The notes beneath the pieces were generated by a model. The model did no database searches, was not told the DNA's origin, and saw only the letters and a list, made by a program, of their open reading frames with translations. Shown here piece by piece: positions 17,240-27,531 of a stretch of 64,000 bases of DNA; position 1 is the stretch's first letter; each line of letters opens with the position of its first letter. The stretch is from Saccharopolyspora indica. Lineage in GTDB: Bacteria; Actinomycetota; Actinomycetes; Mycobacteriales; Pseudonocardiaceae. Location of the stretch: positions 310,001 to 374,000 of the forward strand of contig NZ_JAQGLB010000004.1 of the NCBI RefSeq assembly GCF_027853965.1. Reading direction: 5' to 3'. A program made the translations under genes and the position numbers.

Positions 17240-19462
17240 TCAGCTACCGGTCGTGGCGGTGTCTTCGGAGTCCTTCTTGTCTCCGCGCTTCACCGCGGAC
17301 AGCAGGAGCTGCGCCACGTCGACGACCTCGATCGACTCGGCGGCGACCTTCTCACTCTGGCGGGCGGTCAGGCCGTCGGAGAGCATCACCTTGCAGAACG
17401 GGCAGCCGGTCGCGATCTTCGACGGCGCGGTGCCCAGCGCTTCGTCGACGCGCTCGACGTTGATCCGCTTGCCGATGCGCTCTTCCATCCACATCCGCGC
17501 GCCACCCGCACCGCAGCACATCGAGCGGTCGGCGTGGCGCGGCATCTCGCGGAAGGTCGCACCCGAGGCGCCGACCAGGTCGCGCGGCGGCGTGTAGACC
17601 TTGTTGTGACGGCCCAGGTAGCAGGGGTCGTGGTAGGTCACGTCCTCGGCCACCGGGGCGACCGGGGTCAGGCGCTTCTCGCGGACCAGCTTGTTCAGCA
17701 GCTGGGTGTGGTGCACGACCTCGAAGTCGCCGCCCAGCTGCGAGTACTCGTTGGCCAGCGAGTTGAAGCAGTGCGCGCACGTCGCGACGATCTTGCGCTT
17801 GCCCGGCTCGCGGCCCTCGAACACCGAGTTCAGCACCTCGACGTTCTGCTGGGCCAGCATCTGGAAGATGAACTCGTTGCCCGCACGCCGCGCCGGGTCA
17901 CCGGTGCAGGTCTCCTCCGGCCCGAGCACCGTGTACTTCACCCCGGCCATGTGCAGCAGCTCCGCCACGGCCTGGGTGGTCTTCTTCGCGCGGTCCTCGA
18001 ACGCACCGGCGCAGCCGACCCAGAACAGGTACTCCACGTCCTCGGCCAGCTCGCCGTCGAAGACCGGCACCTCGAAGTCCAGGCCCTCGGTCCACGCCAA
18101 GCGGTCCTTGGCGTTCTGGCCCCACGGGTTGCCCTTGTTCTCCAGGTTCTTGAACATCCCGCCCAGCTCGGTCGGGAAGTTCGACTCGATCATCACCTGG
18201 TAACGCCGCATGTCCACGATGTGGTCCACGTGCTCGATGTCCACCGGGCACTGCTCCACGCACGCACCACAGCTGGTGCACGCCCACAGCACCTCGGGGT
18301 CGATCACCCCGAGCTCGTCCGGGCCGCCCACCAGCGGACGCTCGGCCTCGGCCAGCGCCAGCACGTCGATCTTCGCCAGCTTCGCCTCGGCGTCGTCACC
18401 GGTGATGCCGACCTCGTCACCGGCCATGTCCTTGCTGCCACCGGCCAGCAGGTACGGGGCCTTGGCGTAGGCGTGGTCGCGCAGCGAGGTGATCAGCAGC
18501 TTCGGCGAGAGCGGCTTGCCGGTGTTCCACGCCGGGCACTGCGACTGGCACCGACCGCACTCGGTGCAGGTGGTGAAGTCCAGCCAGCCCTTCCACGAGA
18601 AGTCCTCGACCTTGCCGGCGCCGAACACGTCGGTGTCCGGGTCGGCCTCCTCGAAGTCCAGCGGCTTGCCGCCCGACATCATCGGCTTGACCGCGCCCAG
18701 CGCGACATCGCCGTCGGCCTCGCGCTTGAAGTAGATGTTGAAGAACGCCGAGAACCGGTGCCACGCGATGCCCATCGTCATGGTGCGGGCCACCACGACC
18801 AGCCAGACGGTCGCCGACATCAGCTTCAGGAACGCGAACGCCGACACCAGGTCCTCGCTGGCAGGCAGCAGCATGCCCAGCGGGCCGGAGACGAACTCCG
18901 ACCACAGCGGCATCGGGTGCACGCCCAGCGCGGACTTCGCGGCCCGCACGCCCAGGATGCCCAGGCCCTCGATCAGCACGACGGCCTCGATGAAGTAGGC
19001 CCACTTGAAGTTCGAGCCCTGGAAGCGCGAGACCCGGTCGGCGCGGCGCGGGTGGTTGCGCTGCCGGATCACGATCAGCACCACGATGCCCACCACGGTG
19101 CCCACGCCGAGGATCTCCATCAGCAGGCCGTAGATCGCCAGGTCGCTGAGGATCGGGAAGCCCCACGTCGGGACGAACACCTCCCCGTAGGCCTCGAACA
19201 CCGCCAGCGAGCCGAGCAGGAAGCCCCACATCACCAGCCAGTGCCAGAAGCCGACGTTGCGGAACTTGTTCATCCGGGTGTGCGCGGCGAACTCCTTGAC
19301 CAGGGTCGCCAGGCGGGCCATCACCGGGCCGTTGCGCGTGGGATCCGGTTGCCCGAGGCGGATGATCCGCACGAACCGGGCGATGGTCATGGCGAACATG
19401 CTCCACGCGACGACGCCGAGCGCGACCGAGATCGCGCCAAGCGTGATCTGAACAGCACCCAT
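17240..19462 (-). CDS. etfD: Membrane Fe-S oxidoreductase of fatty-acid oxidation electron transfer (EtfD-like)
   Basis: 740 residues. The N-terminal third has about five membrane helices (from residue 5, around 70, 105, 160, 215), resembling the haem-bearing subunit of nitrate or heterodisulphide reductases. Two 4Fe-4S motifs follow (CTECGRCQSQC and CTSCGACVEQC). The C-terminal half has two CCG domains (CAHCFNSL and SMCCGAGG regions). This is the architecture of M. tuberculosis Rv0338c/EtfD, which passes electrons from electron-transfer flavoprotein to the quinone pool during beta-oxidation. The start is ATG 19462 after a gaggccgcgagc leader. A GTTACC/GGTAAC dyad lies upstream. It is monocistronic. 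Confidence 0.9.
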   Translation of the reverse strand: MGAVQITLGAISVALGVVAWSMFAMTIARFVRIIRLGQPDPTRNGPVMARLATLVKEFAAHTRMNKFRNVGFWHWLVMWGFLLGSLAVFEAYGEVFVPTWGFPILSDLAIYGLLMEILGVGTVVGIVVLIVIRQRNHPRRADRVSRFQGSNFKWAYFIEAVVLIEGLGILGVRAAKSALGVHPMPLWSEFVSGPLGMLLPASEDLVSAFAFLKLMSATVWLVVVARTMTMGIAWHRFSAFFNIYFKREADGDVALGAVKPMMSGGKPLDFEEADPDTDVFGAGKVEDFSWKGWLDFTTCTECGRCQSQCPAWNTGKPLSPKLLITSLRDHAYAKAPYLLAGGSKDMAGDEVGITGDDAEAKLAKIDVLALAEAERPLVGGPDELGVIDPEVLWACTSCGACVEQCPVDIEHVDHIVDMRRYQVMIESNFPTELGGMFKNLENKGNPWGQNAKDRLAWTEGLDFEVPVFDGELAEDVEYLFWVGCAGAFEDRAKKTTQAVAELLHMAGVKYTVLGPEETCTGDPARRAGNEFIFQMLAQQNVEVLNSVFEGREPGKRKIVATCAHCFNSLANEYSQLGGDFEVVHHTQLLNKLVREKRLTPVAPVAEDVTYHDPCYLGRHNKVYTPPRDLVGASGATFREMPRHADRSMCCGAGGARMWMEERIGKRINVERVDEALGTAPSKIATGCPFCKVMLSDGLTARQSEKVAAESIEVVDVAQLLLSAVKRGDKKDSEDTATTGS

Positions 19463-19511
19463 GCTCGCGGCCTCCTGTTCGAGGGTTGTCCGTTAGGGCA
19501 GCGTACGCCCT

Positions 19512-19527
19512 GTTACCCATCGGTAAC
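19512..19527. promoter_or_regulatory. GTTACC-N4-GGTAAC operator candidate upstream of etfD
   Basis: A perfect 6-bp-arm dyad 50 bp upstream of the etfD start, with another GGTAACAG half-site at 19549-19556. Similar GTTAC/GTAAC dyads are bound by TetR-type fatty-acid regulators in actinobacteria, which would fit the gene; no regulator is encoded next to it. Confidence 0.4.
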
Positions 19528-19630
19528 TACAGGGGCCGTGCGCAGGTCGGTAACAGTCGGTGATTCTGCGAGACCGCCGGGCGAAAAACTAGTTGTGCAT
19601 TCGTACAGGTTTATCCGGTAGGCTGATCCC

Positions 19631-19774
19631 GTGGCGTCGGCGCCGCGGCTGGGGTTGTCCGAGTTGTTCCTGCTGGCGGCTGGGGCGGGGGTTGCGATTT
19701 CGTCGCGGATCCCGCGTGCCGGGCGTCGCTCGGAGCAGAATCCGGACGCGGTGCGATTTTCGCCACGTATTTGA
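19631..19774 (+). CDS. Possible 47-residue membrane peptide
   Basis: A GTG-initiated frame reads MASAPRLGLSELFLLAAG, then AGVAISSRIP, then a basic tail. One short hydrophobic helix (about 8-25) is followed by arginines. TTGTGC and TAGGCT, spaced like -35/-10 elements, place the transcription start at or next to the GTG, so it may be leaderless. It is too short to judge by composition and no family is known to me. Confidence 0.3.
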   Translation: MASAPRLGLSELFLLAAGAGVAISSRIPRAGRRSEQNPDAVRFSPRI

Positions 19775-19821
19775 TCGGGTGAACGGTTCGTTCGGTCACA
19801 CCGAGCGGTCCAGGGGGTGCG

Positions 19822-20253
19822 ATGACTGGGGCGGACAGCGGGGCGATGCGCGCGTCGGACGGCGACCGGGAGGCCGTGGCGCAGCGGCTGCGGGCGGCGC
19901 TGGACGAAGGGCGGCTCACCCTCCCCGAGTACGACGAGCGCCTGCAGCAGGCGTTCGCGGCGACGACCTACGGCGAGCTCGCGCCGCTCACCTCGGACCT
20001 CCCCGAGGCGGCGCCGCCGAAGCCGTCGAAGCAGGTCGCCAAGCGCGAGAAGCGCAAGCGCAAGCAGATCAAGGAGTGGCGCGACTGGGGCGGGACCGGG
20101 GTCATCCTGGTCGGGATCTGGCTGGTGACCTCGATCGCCTCCGGTGCGGCGACGTTCTTCTGGCCGATGATCCCGCTGGGCATCTGGGCCGCGGTGATCC
20201 TCGCCGACCTGGTCTTCGGCAGCGGCGGGAAGTCCGAGCGCTCCGAGGACTGA
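19822..20253 (+). CDS. DUF1707/SHOCT-like protein with 2TM domain
   Basis: A 143-residue protein. Residues 9-60 carry the DUF1707 signature (MRASDGDREAVAQRLR, then GRLTLPEYDERLQQAFAA), a SHOCT-like helical hairpin common in actinobacteria. A strongly basic linker (KREKRKRKQIKEW) leads to two membrane helices (about 92-112 and 113-133), with a short polar tail. It is a membrane protein of unknown function; DUF1707 is thought to mediate interactions. The start is ATG 19822 after a gggggtgcg leader; ATG 19846, just before the domain, is an alternative. A tight hairpin follows the stop. Confidence 0.8.
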   Translation: MTGADSGAMRASDGDREAVAQRLRAALDEGRLTLPEYDERLQQAFAATTYGELAPLTSDLPEAAPPKPSKQVAKREKRKRKQIKEWRDWGGTGVILVGIWLVTSIASGAATFFWPMIPLGIWAAVILADLVFGSGGKSERSED

Positions 20254-20257
20254 ACCG

Positions 20258-20279
20258 GTGCCCCCGTCGGCGGGGGCAC
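20258..20279 (+). terminator. Hairpin after the DUF1707 gene
   Basis: GTGCCCCCG-TCGG-CGGGGGCAC, a perfect 9-bp stem starting 4 bp after the stop codon. No T-run follows, as is common for actinobacterial terminators. Confidence 0.65.
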
Positions 20280-20333
20280 GCTCGTGCCCACAAAGTTGGG
20301 CGATCGTTCAGGTTTTCGAAGGGAGAGGGGCGC

Positions 20334-20657
20334 GTGGCCTACCTGGTGCTGGCGGTGGCGATTCTCAGCGAGGTGCTCGCGACCGTGTCGTTGAAGCTGT
20401 CCGAGGGGTTCAGCAAGCCCATCCCCTCCGCCCTGGTGGTGATCGGCTACCTGGTCGCCTTCACCGCGCTGGCCTCGGTGCTCAAGCTCGGGCTGCCGGT
20501 CAGCATCGCCTACGCGATCTGGGCCGGGGCCGGGGTCGCGCTGGTGGCGATCATCGGCGCGGTGTTCCTCGGCGAGTCGATCACCGCGGTGCAGATCGGC
20601 GGCGTCGCGCTCATCATCGGCGGCGTCCTCGCGCTGGAGCTCGGAGGTGCGCATTGA
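20334..20657 (+). CDS. Small multidrug resistance (SMR) efflux protein
   Basis: 107 residues with four membrane helices filling the protein, the size of EmrE/Mmr. Helix 1 carries the essential Glu in AILSEVLATVSLKLSEGF. The helix-2/3 motif with YLVAFTALASVLK and PVSIAYAIWAGAG is typical, as is FLGESITAVQIGGVALIIGG in helix 4. It exchanges protons for lipophilic cations across the membrane as an antiparallel dimer. The start GTG 20334 follows gggagagggg. Its stop overlaps the TetR start (TTGA), so the two genes are translationally coupled and the regulator probably controls the pump. Confidence 0.9.
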   Translation: MAYLVLAVAILSEVLATVSLKLSEGFSKPIPSALVVIGYLVAFTALASVLKLGLPVSIAYAIWAGAGVALVAIIGAVFLGESITAVQIGGVALIIGGVLALELGGAH

Positions 20658-21271
20658 CCCAGCCGCGTCGCACCCCGGAGGAGGAGACCGACGGCCGCAG
20701 GCTCAAGGGCGAGCGCCGCCGCCGCGCGATCATCGACGCGGCGCTGCGGGTGGTCGCCCGCGAAGGGGTCGGTGCGGTCAGCCACCGCAACATCGCGCGC
20801 GAGGCCGGTGTCCCGCCCGCCTCCATCGCCTACTACTTCGACGGCATCGACGACCTGCTGGTGGCCGGGCTGCTGGAGGGCTGCGAAGGGCTCATCGAGC
20901 AGCTGGACGTGCTGCGCGAGCAGGTCCAGGAGCGCACCGACTGGCCCCGGGCCATCGCCGAGAACCTGGCCGGGCTGCTGCGCGACCACCGCGAACGCAC
21001 CCTCGGCGAGTACGAGCTGTACCTGCTGGCGGCCCGCCGCCCGGCGCTGCGCCCGGCCGCGCGCCGCTGGATCGAGGCCGCCTCCGGCTACGTCAACGAC
21101 GGTCGCGGCGGCGACGAGCCGGTGATCCGGGCCCTGTTCGCGGCGATCGACGGAATCCTCATGCAGGGCCTCATCGCCGACGAACCGCCCACCGCCGACG
21201 ACCTCGAACCGATGCTCCGCTTCCTCGTCCAGCCGATCGACTACCTGCGCGACCGCGGTTACCTGAACTGA
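20654..21271 (+). CDS. TetR-family regulator of the SMR pump
   Basis: 205 residues. The N-terminal helix-turn-helix spans about 18-65 (RRRAIIDAALRVVAREGVGA, then SHRNIAREAGVPPASIAYYFDGIDDLL). The remainder is a helical ligand-binding/dimerisation domain. TTG 20654 is the likely start: it overlaps the SMR stop and follows cggaggtgcgc. Co-transcription with an efflux pump is typical for drug-sensing repressors. No obvious dyad operator was found in the 80-bp gap before the pump; the terminator hairpin at 20258 is the only strong dyad there. Confidence 0.85.
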   Translation: MTQPRRTPEEETDGRRLKGERRRRAIIDAALRVVAREGVGAVSHRNIAREAGVPPASIAYYFDGIDDLLVAGLLEGCEGLIEQLDVLREQVQERTDWPRAIAENLAGLLRDHRERTLGEYELYLLAARRPALRPAARRWIEAASGYVNDGRGGDEPVIRALFAAIDGILMQGLIADEPPTADDLEPMLRFLVQPIDYLRDRGYLN

Positions 21272-21288
21272 TCTCCCGGGGGTTCGAC

Positions 21289-21981
21289 ATGTCCGCACTG
21301 CTGGGCTTCTACGGCTTGTCGCTGATAGACGCGCTGAACCCGTCCGCGCTGGCGGTGGCCGTGATCCTGGCGCTGCGCGGCGGCCCGTACCGGAGCCGGG
21401 TGGCGGTGTACGCGGCCGCCATCTTCGCCACCTACCTGACGCTCGGCCTGCTGATCTACTTCGGGCTCGACGGGGTCCTGCGCTTGGCGGACGGGCTCTG
21501 GGTGGAGCGCGTCGGCAACGCGCTGGCGGCGGTCGGCGGCGTGGCGATGCTGATCATGGCGCTGTTCCCGCCGAAGCGCTTCCGGTCGGGGGTGCGCCTG
21601 CCGTCGCTGCCGCAGAACCTGCCGATGCCCGCGGTCTTCGGCACCGGTGTGGCGATCACCCTCGCCGAGTTCAGCACCGCGCTGCCCTACCTGGGCGCGA
21701 TCGGAATCCTGCGCGGGTACACCGCCGAGCCGCTGCTCGCGGTGCTGCTGCTGACCGGCTACAACCTCATCTTCGTGCTGCCGCCGCTGCTGCTGGTCGC
21801 CGGTTTCGCGCGCTTCGAGCCGCGAGTGCGGCCCAAGCTCCAGCGGTGGCTGGACAGGCGCGAGGACAAGGAGGCCGACGGCAGCTGGCTGTGGATTCTC
21901 GGAATCGTCGGCTTTCTGCTCGCCCGGCAGGGCATCGTCTACTACGCGGGGGTCTTCGGCTGGCTCCCCGCCGTCGGGTGA
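21289..21981 (+). CDS. GAP/LysE-like polytopic membrane protein
   Basis: 230 residues with about six membrane helices. It starts MSALLGFYGLSLIDALNPS, the pattern of the GAP (Sap) family of the LysE/CcdA-like superfamily found in actinobacteria. A second half begins FGTGVAITLAEFSTALPYLGA, giving the usual two-times-three-helix repeat. A soluble loop (RPKLQRWLDRREDKEA) precedes the last helix. In mycobacteria GAP proteins help to move glycopeptidolipids; the cargo here is unknown. It lies 17 bp after the TetR gene, so it may be the third gene of the SMR operon. The ribosome site is cccgggggttcgac before ATG. Confidence 0.75.
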   Translation: MSALLGFYGLSLIDALNPSALAVAVILALRGGPYRSRVAVYAAAIFATYLTLGLLIYFGLDGVLRLADGLWVERVGNALAAVGGVAMLIMALFPPKRFRSGVRLPSLPQNLPMPAVFGTGVAITLAEFSTALPYLGAIGILRGYTAEPLLAVLLLTGYNLIFVLPPLLLVAGFARFEPRVRPKLQRWLDRREDKEADGSWLWILGIVGFLLARQGIVYYAGVFGWLPAVG

Positions 21982-22084
21982 CGGCGAACCCCGGGTCGGT
22001 TCCGGGGAGTCCCCGATGTGGGGAATTGCGCGCGGTGCGTAGTTTCCTCGGCGCGAAGCGTTCTGGGGATGAGAGGACTTGGCC

Positions 22085-22927
22085 ATGGCACGGGTAGGGC
22101 TCGCGATCGGCGGCGCGGCGTTGGTGCTGATCGGAGGTGCCGTGGCGTTCTGGGGACCGCTGTCGACCACGCAGCAGCGCACCGATCCGGTGAGCGGCGT
22201 CGACCGCGTCCGGCTCGGTGACGGCTCCGGATCGGTCGCGGTCCGGTACGAGCCGGGCGGGCGCGGCGAGATCACCCAGAAGGTGGAGCGGTGGGGCGCT
22301 GCGCTCTGGGGCGGCGGCGACGGCGAGGTGGAACACCGGGTCGAAGGCGGCGAGCTGGTGCTGGCGAACGACTGCGGGTGGAACTGCAGCGTGTCCTACG
22401 AGGTCACGCTGCCCGCGCAGGTGCCGGTCGAGGGCGAGCTCGGGTCCGGCGGGCTGATCGTCGTGGGCATGGCCTCGGTGCAGGCGGAGGTCAGCTCCGG
22501 GTCGGTCGAGCTGCGGGACATCGCCGGGCCGGTGGGCGTGCGGTCCAGCTCCGGGGGCGTGCAGGTGAGCGGCACCGACAGCCCGGTCGACGTGCGCAGC
22601 AGCTCCGGGAGCATCGAGCTCGCCGACCTGGGCGGGCGGGTCGAGGCGGAGGCGGGCAGCGGGGGCATCACCGGCACCGGCCTGCGCGGCGCGGAGATCG
22701 TCGCGAGCAGCGGCTCCGGGAGCATCGAGCTGGAGCTCACCGGGCCGCAGCGCGCGGAGGTGTCCACCGGCAGCGGCGGCATCGACCTGGTGGTGCCCGC
22801 CGACCGGTACCGGGTGGACACCGACGCCGGCAGCGGCGGCGTGGACGTCCAGGTGCCGCAGGACCCGTCCGCGGCGAAGCGGCTGACGCTCTCCAGCGGC
22901 AGCGGGAGCATCAGCGTGCGTTCCTGA
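22085..22927 (+). CDS. DUF4097-family beta-repeat protein with membrane anchor
   Basis: 280 residues. A single hydrophobic helix at 5-25 is followed by a repetitive beta-rich region in which S-S-G-S-V/I-E-L and GSGGI/V-D-V units alternate (about nine turns from 125 to 278), the hallmark of DUF4097 single-strand beta-helices. Residues around 100-110 contain C-G-W-N-C, a possible disulphide, consistent with an outer location. The function is unknown; related proteins are often linked to envelope-stress or anti-sigma systems. ATG 22085 follows gagagga by about 8 bp; TTG 22079 is an alternative. Confidence 0.75.
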   Translation: MARVGLAIGGAALVLIGGAVAFWGPLSTTQQRTDPVSGVDRVRLGDGSGSVAVRYEPGGRGEITQKVERWGAALWGGGDGEVEHRVEGGELVLANDCGWNCSVSYEVTLPAQVPVEGELGSGGLIVVGMASVQAEVSSGSVELRDIAGPVGVRSSSGGVQVSGTDSPVDVRSSSGSIELADLGGRVEAEAGSGGITGTGLRGAEIVASSGSGSIELELTGPQRAEVSTGSGGIDLVVPADRYRVDTDAGSGGVDVQVPQDPSAAKRLTLSSGSGSISVRS

Positions 22928-22991
22928 CCGGGTGGTTCGCGTCACTTCGCGGAACTCGTCAGGCAGGGCCGGGCGTTGTCCAGTCAGAAAG

Positions 22992-23012
22992 CTTGAGTGA
23001 GCTGCGCTCAAC
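22992..23012. promoter_or_regulatory. HAIR element (HspR site) 1 of dnaK
   Basis: CTTGAGT-GAGCTGC-GCTCAAC matches the HAIR consensus CTTGAGT-N7-ACTCAAG bound by HspR. It lies just upstream of the -35 element of dnaK. Confidence 0.9.
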
Positions 23013-23016
23013 CCGG

Positions 23017-23046
23017 TTGACGGTGCTGATGTGCAGTGGGTAGAAC
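23017..23046 (+). promoter_or_regulatory. dnaK promoter (TTGACG-N18-TAGAAC)
   Basis: A good housekeeping-type -35 (23017-23022) and -10 (23041-23046) lie between two HAIR elements, so HspR binding would cover both sides. The leader to the ATG is about 60 nt and has a gggagg ribosome site. Confidence 0.75.
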
Positions 23047-23066
23047 TTGAGTGAGCAAGGCTCAGG
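23046..23066. promoter_or_regulatory. HAIR element (HspR site) 2 of dnaK
   Basis: CTTGAGT-GAGCAAG-GCTCAGG, one to two bases weaker than site 1. It overlaps the transcription start region, which fits repression by blocking polymerase. Confidence 0.85.
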
Positions 23067-23114
23067 GCCCTGGCGGCTCCTGGGCGCACAGGCACAAGTC
23101 GGGAGGAATTCAGC

Positions 23115-24985
<1,871 letters not shown>

Positions 24986-24989
<4 letters not shown>

Positions 24990-25678
24990 CAGCGGACCGG
25001 TCCGAGATGTCGCGCAACGAAGGCGAGCAGGAGCCGGTGGTGGTCCGGGATCGGCGTCGCATCGACCCCGAGACCGGCCAGCGCCGGACCCCCGCTCCGA
25101 ACGGAGAAGAGGCGCAGGTGCCCGACAGCATCTCCGGCACCCTCGACGAGGCCGTCGCCGAGGCCGGGGCGGCCGCGGAGTCCGACTCCGCCGCCGAACC
25201 GGCCCAGGGCGAGTCCGCCGGCCTGCAGCAGCAGGTCGACGAGCTCACCGCCGACCTCAAGCGGGTCACCGCGGAGTACGCGAACTACCGCAAGCGGGTG
25301 GAACGTGACCGCGAGTCGGTGATCGCCGGGGCCAAGGCCTCGGTGGCCGGTGACCTGCTGACGGTGCTGGACGACCTGGAGCGCGCCGAGGCGCACGGCG
25401 ACCTCAACGGTGCGTTCAAGGCCGTGGCCGACAAGCTGGTCACGACGTTGAACTCGGCCGGTCTGGAAGCGTTCGGCGCGGAGGGCGACGAGTTCGACCC
25501 GTCCGTGCACGAGGCGGTGCAGCACAGCACCTCCCCGGACGTGAGCGGCCCGACCGTGACCGCCGTGCTGCGTCGCGGCTACCGGTTCAGCGACCGGGTG
25601 CTGCGGCCGGCCATGGTCGCGGTGACCGATCACGAACCGGCGGCCGCAGCCGACGAGAACCAGGCCGAGCAGGGTTGA
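24986..25678 (+). CDS. grpE: Nucleotide exchange factor GrpE
   Basis: 230 residues. A long acidic, disordered N-terminus (to about 75) precedes the coiled-coil dimerisation helix ([31 protein letters not shown]) and the C-terminal beta domain with [15 protein letters not shown] and [20 protein letters not shown]. It drives ADP release from DnaK. The GTG start overlaps the dnaK stop (GTGA), so translation is coupled. The N-terminal extension before the coiled coil is long but normal for actinobacteria. Confidence 0.97.
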
Positions 25679-25703
25679 TCAGGAGCGAGAGGAGGGGCGT
25701 CCG

Positions 25704-26885
25704 GTGAGCGCCAGGGAATGGCTCGACAAGGATTTCTACGCCGAGCTGGGCGTCTCCTCCGACGCTTCGGCGGACGAGATCAAGAAGTCGTACCGGAAGC
25801 TGGCGCGGGAGAACCACCCGGACGCCAACCCCGGGAACGCGCAGGCGGAGGCGAAGTTCAAGTCCGTCTCCGAGGCCTACGGCGTGCTGTCGGACCCGGA
25901 CAAGCGCAAGCAGTACGACGAAGCCCGCCGGCTGTTCGGCGCGGGCGGGTTCGGCGGCGGTGCCGGTCAGGGCGGCTTCGGCGGCTTCGGTGGCGGCGGC
26001 CAGGGCGGCTTCGACATCGGTGACCTCTTCGGCGGTGCCGGTCAGGGCGGCGGTGCAGGTGGCCTCGGCGACCTGTTCGGCGGCTTGTTCGGCAACCGCC
26101 GCCCCGGTTCGACCACGGCCAACCGGCCCAAGCGCGGCGCCGACGTGGAGACCGAGGTCCGCATCGACTTCACCGAGGCGGTGCGCGGTGCCACCGTGCC
26201 GCTGCGGCTGTCCAGCCCCGCGACCTGCCAGACCTGCCGCGGTTCGGGGGCCAAGCCGGGCACCCGGCCGCGCACTTGCGGCACTTGCTCGGGCACCGGT
26301 CTGGTCACCCGCAACCAGGGCGCGTTCGCGTTCAGCGAGCCGTGCCCGGACTGCCGCGGTCGCGGTCAGCTGATCGACGACCCGTGCCCGGACTGCGCCG
26401 GTGAGGGGGTCAGCACCCGCAGCCGCACGCTGACGGTGCGGATCCCGGCCGGGGTGTCCGACGGGCAGCGGATCAGGCTGGCGGGCCAGGGCGAACCGGG
26501 CAGGCAGGGTGCCGCCTCCGGTGATCTCTACGTGAAGGTGCACGTCAAACCGCACCGGGTGTTCGGACGTTCCGGTGATGATCTGACGATCACGGTGCCG
26601 GTGACCTTCCCGGAGCTGGCGCTGGGCACTACGTTGACGGTGCCGACGCTCGACGGGAAGGTCTCGCTGAAGGTCCCGGCCGGGACCAGCAGCGGCCGCA
26701 CCTTCCGGGTGCGCGGCAAGGGAGTGGGCAAGAAGGACGGCAGCAGCGGGGATCTCCTGGTCGCGCTGCAGGTCGCCATTCCGTCCAAATTGGACGACAA
26801 GGCGGCCGAGGCGCTGGCGGACTACGCGAAGGCGACCGCCGACCACGATCCGCGTCAGGACCTGAACGAGTTGCTCGGAGGGTAG
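25704..26885 (+). CDS. dnaJ: J-domain co-chaperone DnaJ1
   Basis: 393 residues. The J domain (about 9-75) has the catalytic HPD in ARENHPDANPG, followed by a Gly/Phe-rich region (FGGGAGQGGFGGFGGGG), four CxxCxGxG-like zinc motifs (CQTCRGSG, CGTCSGTG, CPDCRGRG, CPDCAGEG), and the C-terminal substrate domain. It stimulates DnaK ATPase. The J domain begins with the extra EWLDKDFY of the actinobacterial DnaJ1 type, which is encoded with dnaK rather than with hrcA. GTG 25704 follows gaggaggggcgtccg. It is third in the operon. Confidence 0.97.
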   Translation: MSAREWLDKDFYAELGVSSDASADEIKKSYRKLARENHPDANPGNAQAEAKFKSVSEAYGVLSDPDKRKQYDEARRLFGAGGFGGGAGQGGFGGFGGGGQGGFDIGDLFGGAGQGGGAGGLGDLFGGLFGNRRPGSTTANRPKRGADVETEVRIDFTEAVRGATVPLRLSSPATCQTCRGSGAKPGTRPRTCGTCSGTGLVTRNQGAFAFSEPCPDCRGRGQLIDDPCPDCAGEGVSTRSRTLTVRIPAGVSDGQRIRLAGQGEPGRQGAASGDLYVKVHVKPHRVFGRSGDDLTITVPVTFPELALGTTLTVPTLDGKVSLKVPAGTSSGRTFRVRGKGVGKKDGSSGDLLVALQVAIPSKLDDKAAEALADYAKATADHDPRQDLNELLGG

Positions 26886-26887
26886 TC

Positions 26888-27340
26888 ATGGCCGGTCGCC
26901 GCACAACCGATCCGGGCTTCGGGTTCCCACCGGGGGCCGACGAGGACACGCCGATGTTCGTGATCTCGGTGGCCGCCCAGCTCTCCGGTCTGCACGCGCA
27001 AACCCTGCGCAGCTACGACCGGTTGGGCCTGGTCTCGCCCGGCCGGACCCCGGCGGGCGGCCGCCGCTACTCCCTCCGCGACATCGCGCTGCTGCGCGAG
27101 GTCCAGCGCCTGTCCCAGGAGGAGGGCGTCAACCTCGCCGGGATCAAGCGGATCATCGACCTGGAGAACGAGGTCGACGCGCTGCGCGCCAAAGTCCAGG
27201 AACTGGCGGAAGAAGTCGCCGCGGCCCACGTCGCGGCGGAGCAGGCGGCGGCCCAGATCCACGCCTCCTACCGCCGAGACCTGGTCCCGGTCCGCCAGGA
27301 AACCGCGCTGGTCGTCTGGAAACCCAACCGCAGAACCTGA
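26888..27340 (+). CDS. hspR: Heat-shock repressor HspR (MerR-type)
   Basis: 150 residues. The MerR helix-turn-helix spans about 22-75 (FVISVAAQLSGLHAQTLRSY, DRLGLVSPGRTPAGGRRYS), followed by a coiled-coil dimer helix (EVDALRAKVQELAEEVAAAH) and a C-terminus ending ALVVWKP plus a basic tail, as in other HspR proteins. It represses its own operon and clpB; the three HAIR sites in this window are its likely targets. It begins 3 bp after dnaJ. No sensor cysteines are seen, in line with DnaK-dependent rather than redox control. Two 47-bp hairpins follow. Confidence 0.97.
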   Translation: MAGRRTTDPGFGFPPGADEDTPMFVISVAAQLSGLHAQTLRSYDRLGLVSPGRTPAGGRRYSLRDIALLREVQRLSQEEGVNLAGIKRIIDLENEVDALRAKVQELAEEVAAAHVAAEQAAAQIHASYRRDLVPVRQETALVVWKPNRRT

Positions 27341-27349
27341 TCGATACGG

Positions 27350-27396
27350 GTGAAGGGCACCTTTCGCCAACTTTGTTGGTGAAAGGTGCCCTTCAC
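27350..27396. repeat. 47-bp hairpin family, copy 1
   Basis: GTGAAGGGCACCTTT and its inverse AAAGGTGCCCTTCAC enclose a 17-nt centre that itself pairs (CCAA/TTGG). It starts 10 bp after hspR and probably acts as a terminator. Copies 2-5 are at 27481, 39962, 40059 and 57091. Confidence 0.85.
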
Positions 27397-27480
27397 TCAT
27401 CGCCTGACCCGGTGAGCCACCCGCGCAGCGGCGCCCGCCGAGCTTCTGCTGCGCTCGGCTCACCGCTGCGGCTCCTCGGG

Positions 27481-27527
27481 GTGAAGGGCACCTTTCGCCA
27501 AGTAACTCGGTGAAAGGTGCCCTTCAC
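27481..27527. repeat. 47-bp hairpin family, copy 2
   Basis: The arms are identical to copy 1; the centre differs (GCCAAGTAACTCGGTG). It lies 5 bp from the flavohaemoglobin stop, so copies 1 and 2 face the convergent hspR and flavohaemoglobin genes. The 84 bp between them also hold a GGTGAGCC/GGCTCACC inverted repeat. Confidence 0.85.
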
Positions 27528-27531
27528 CCCG

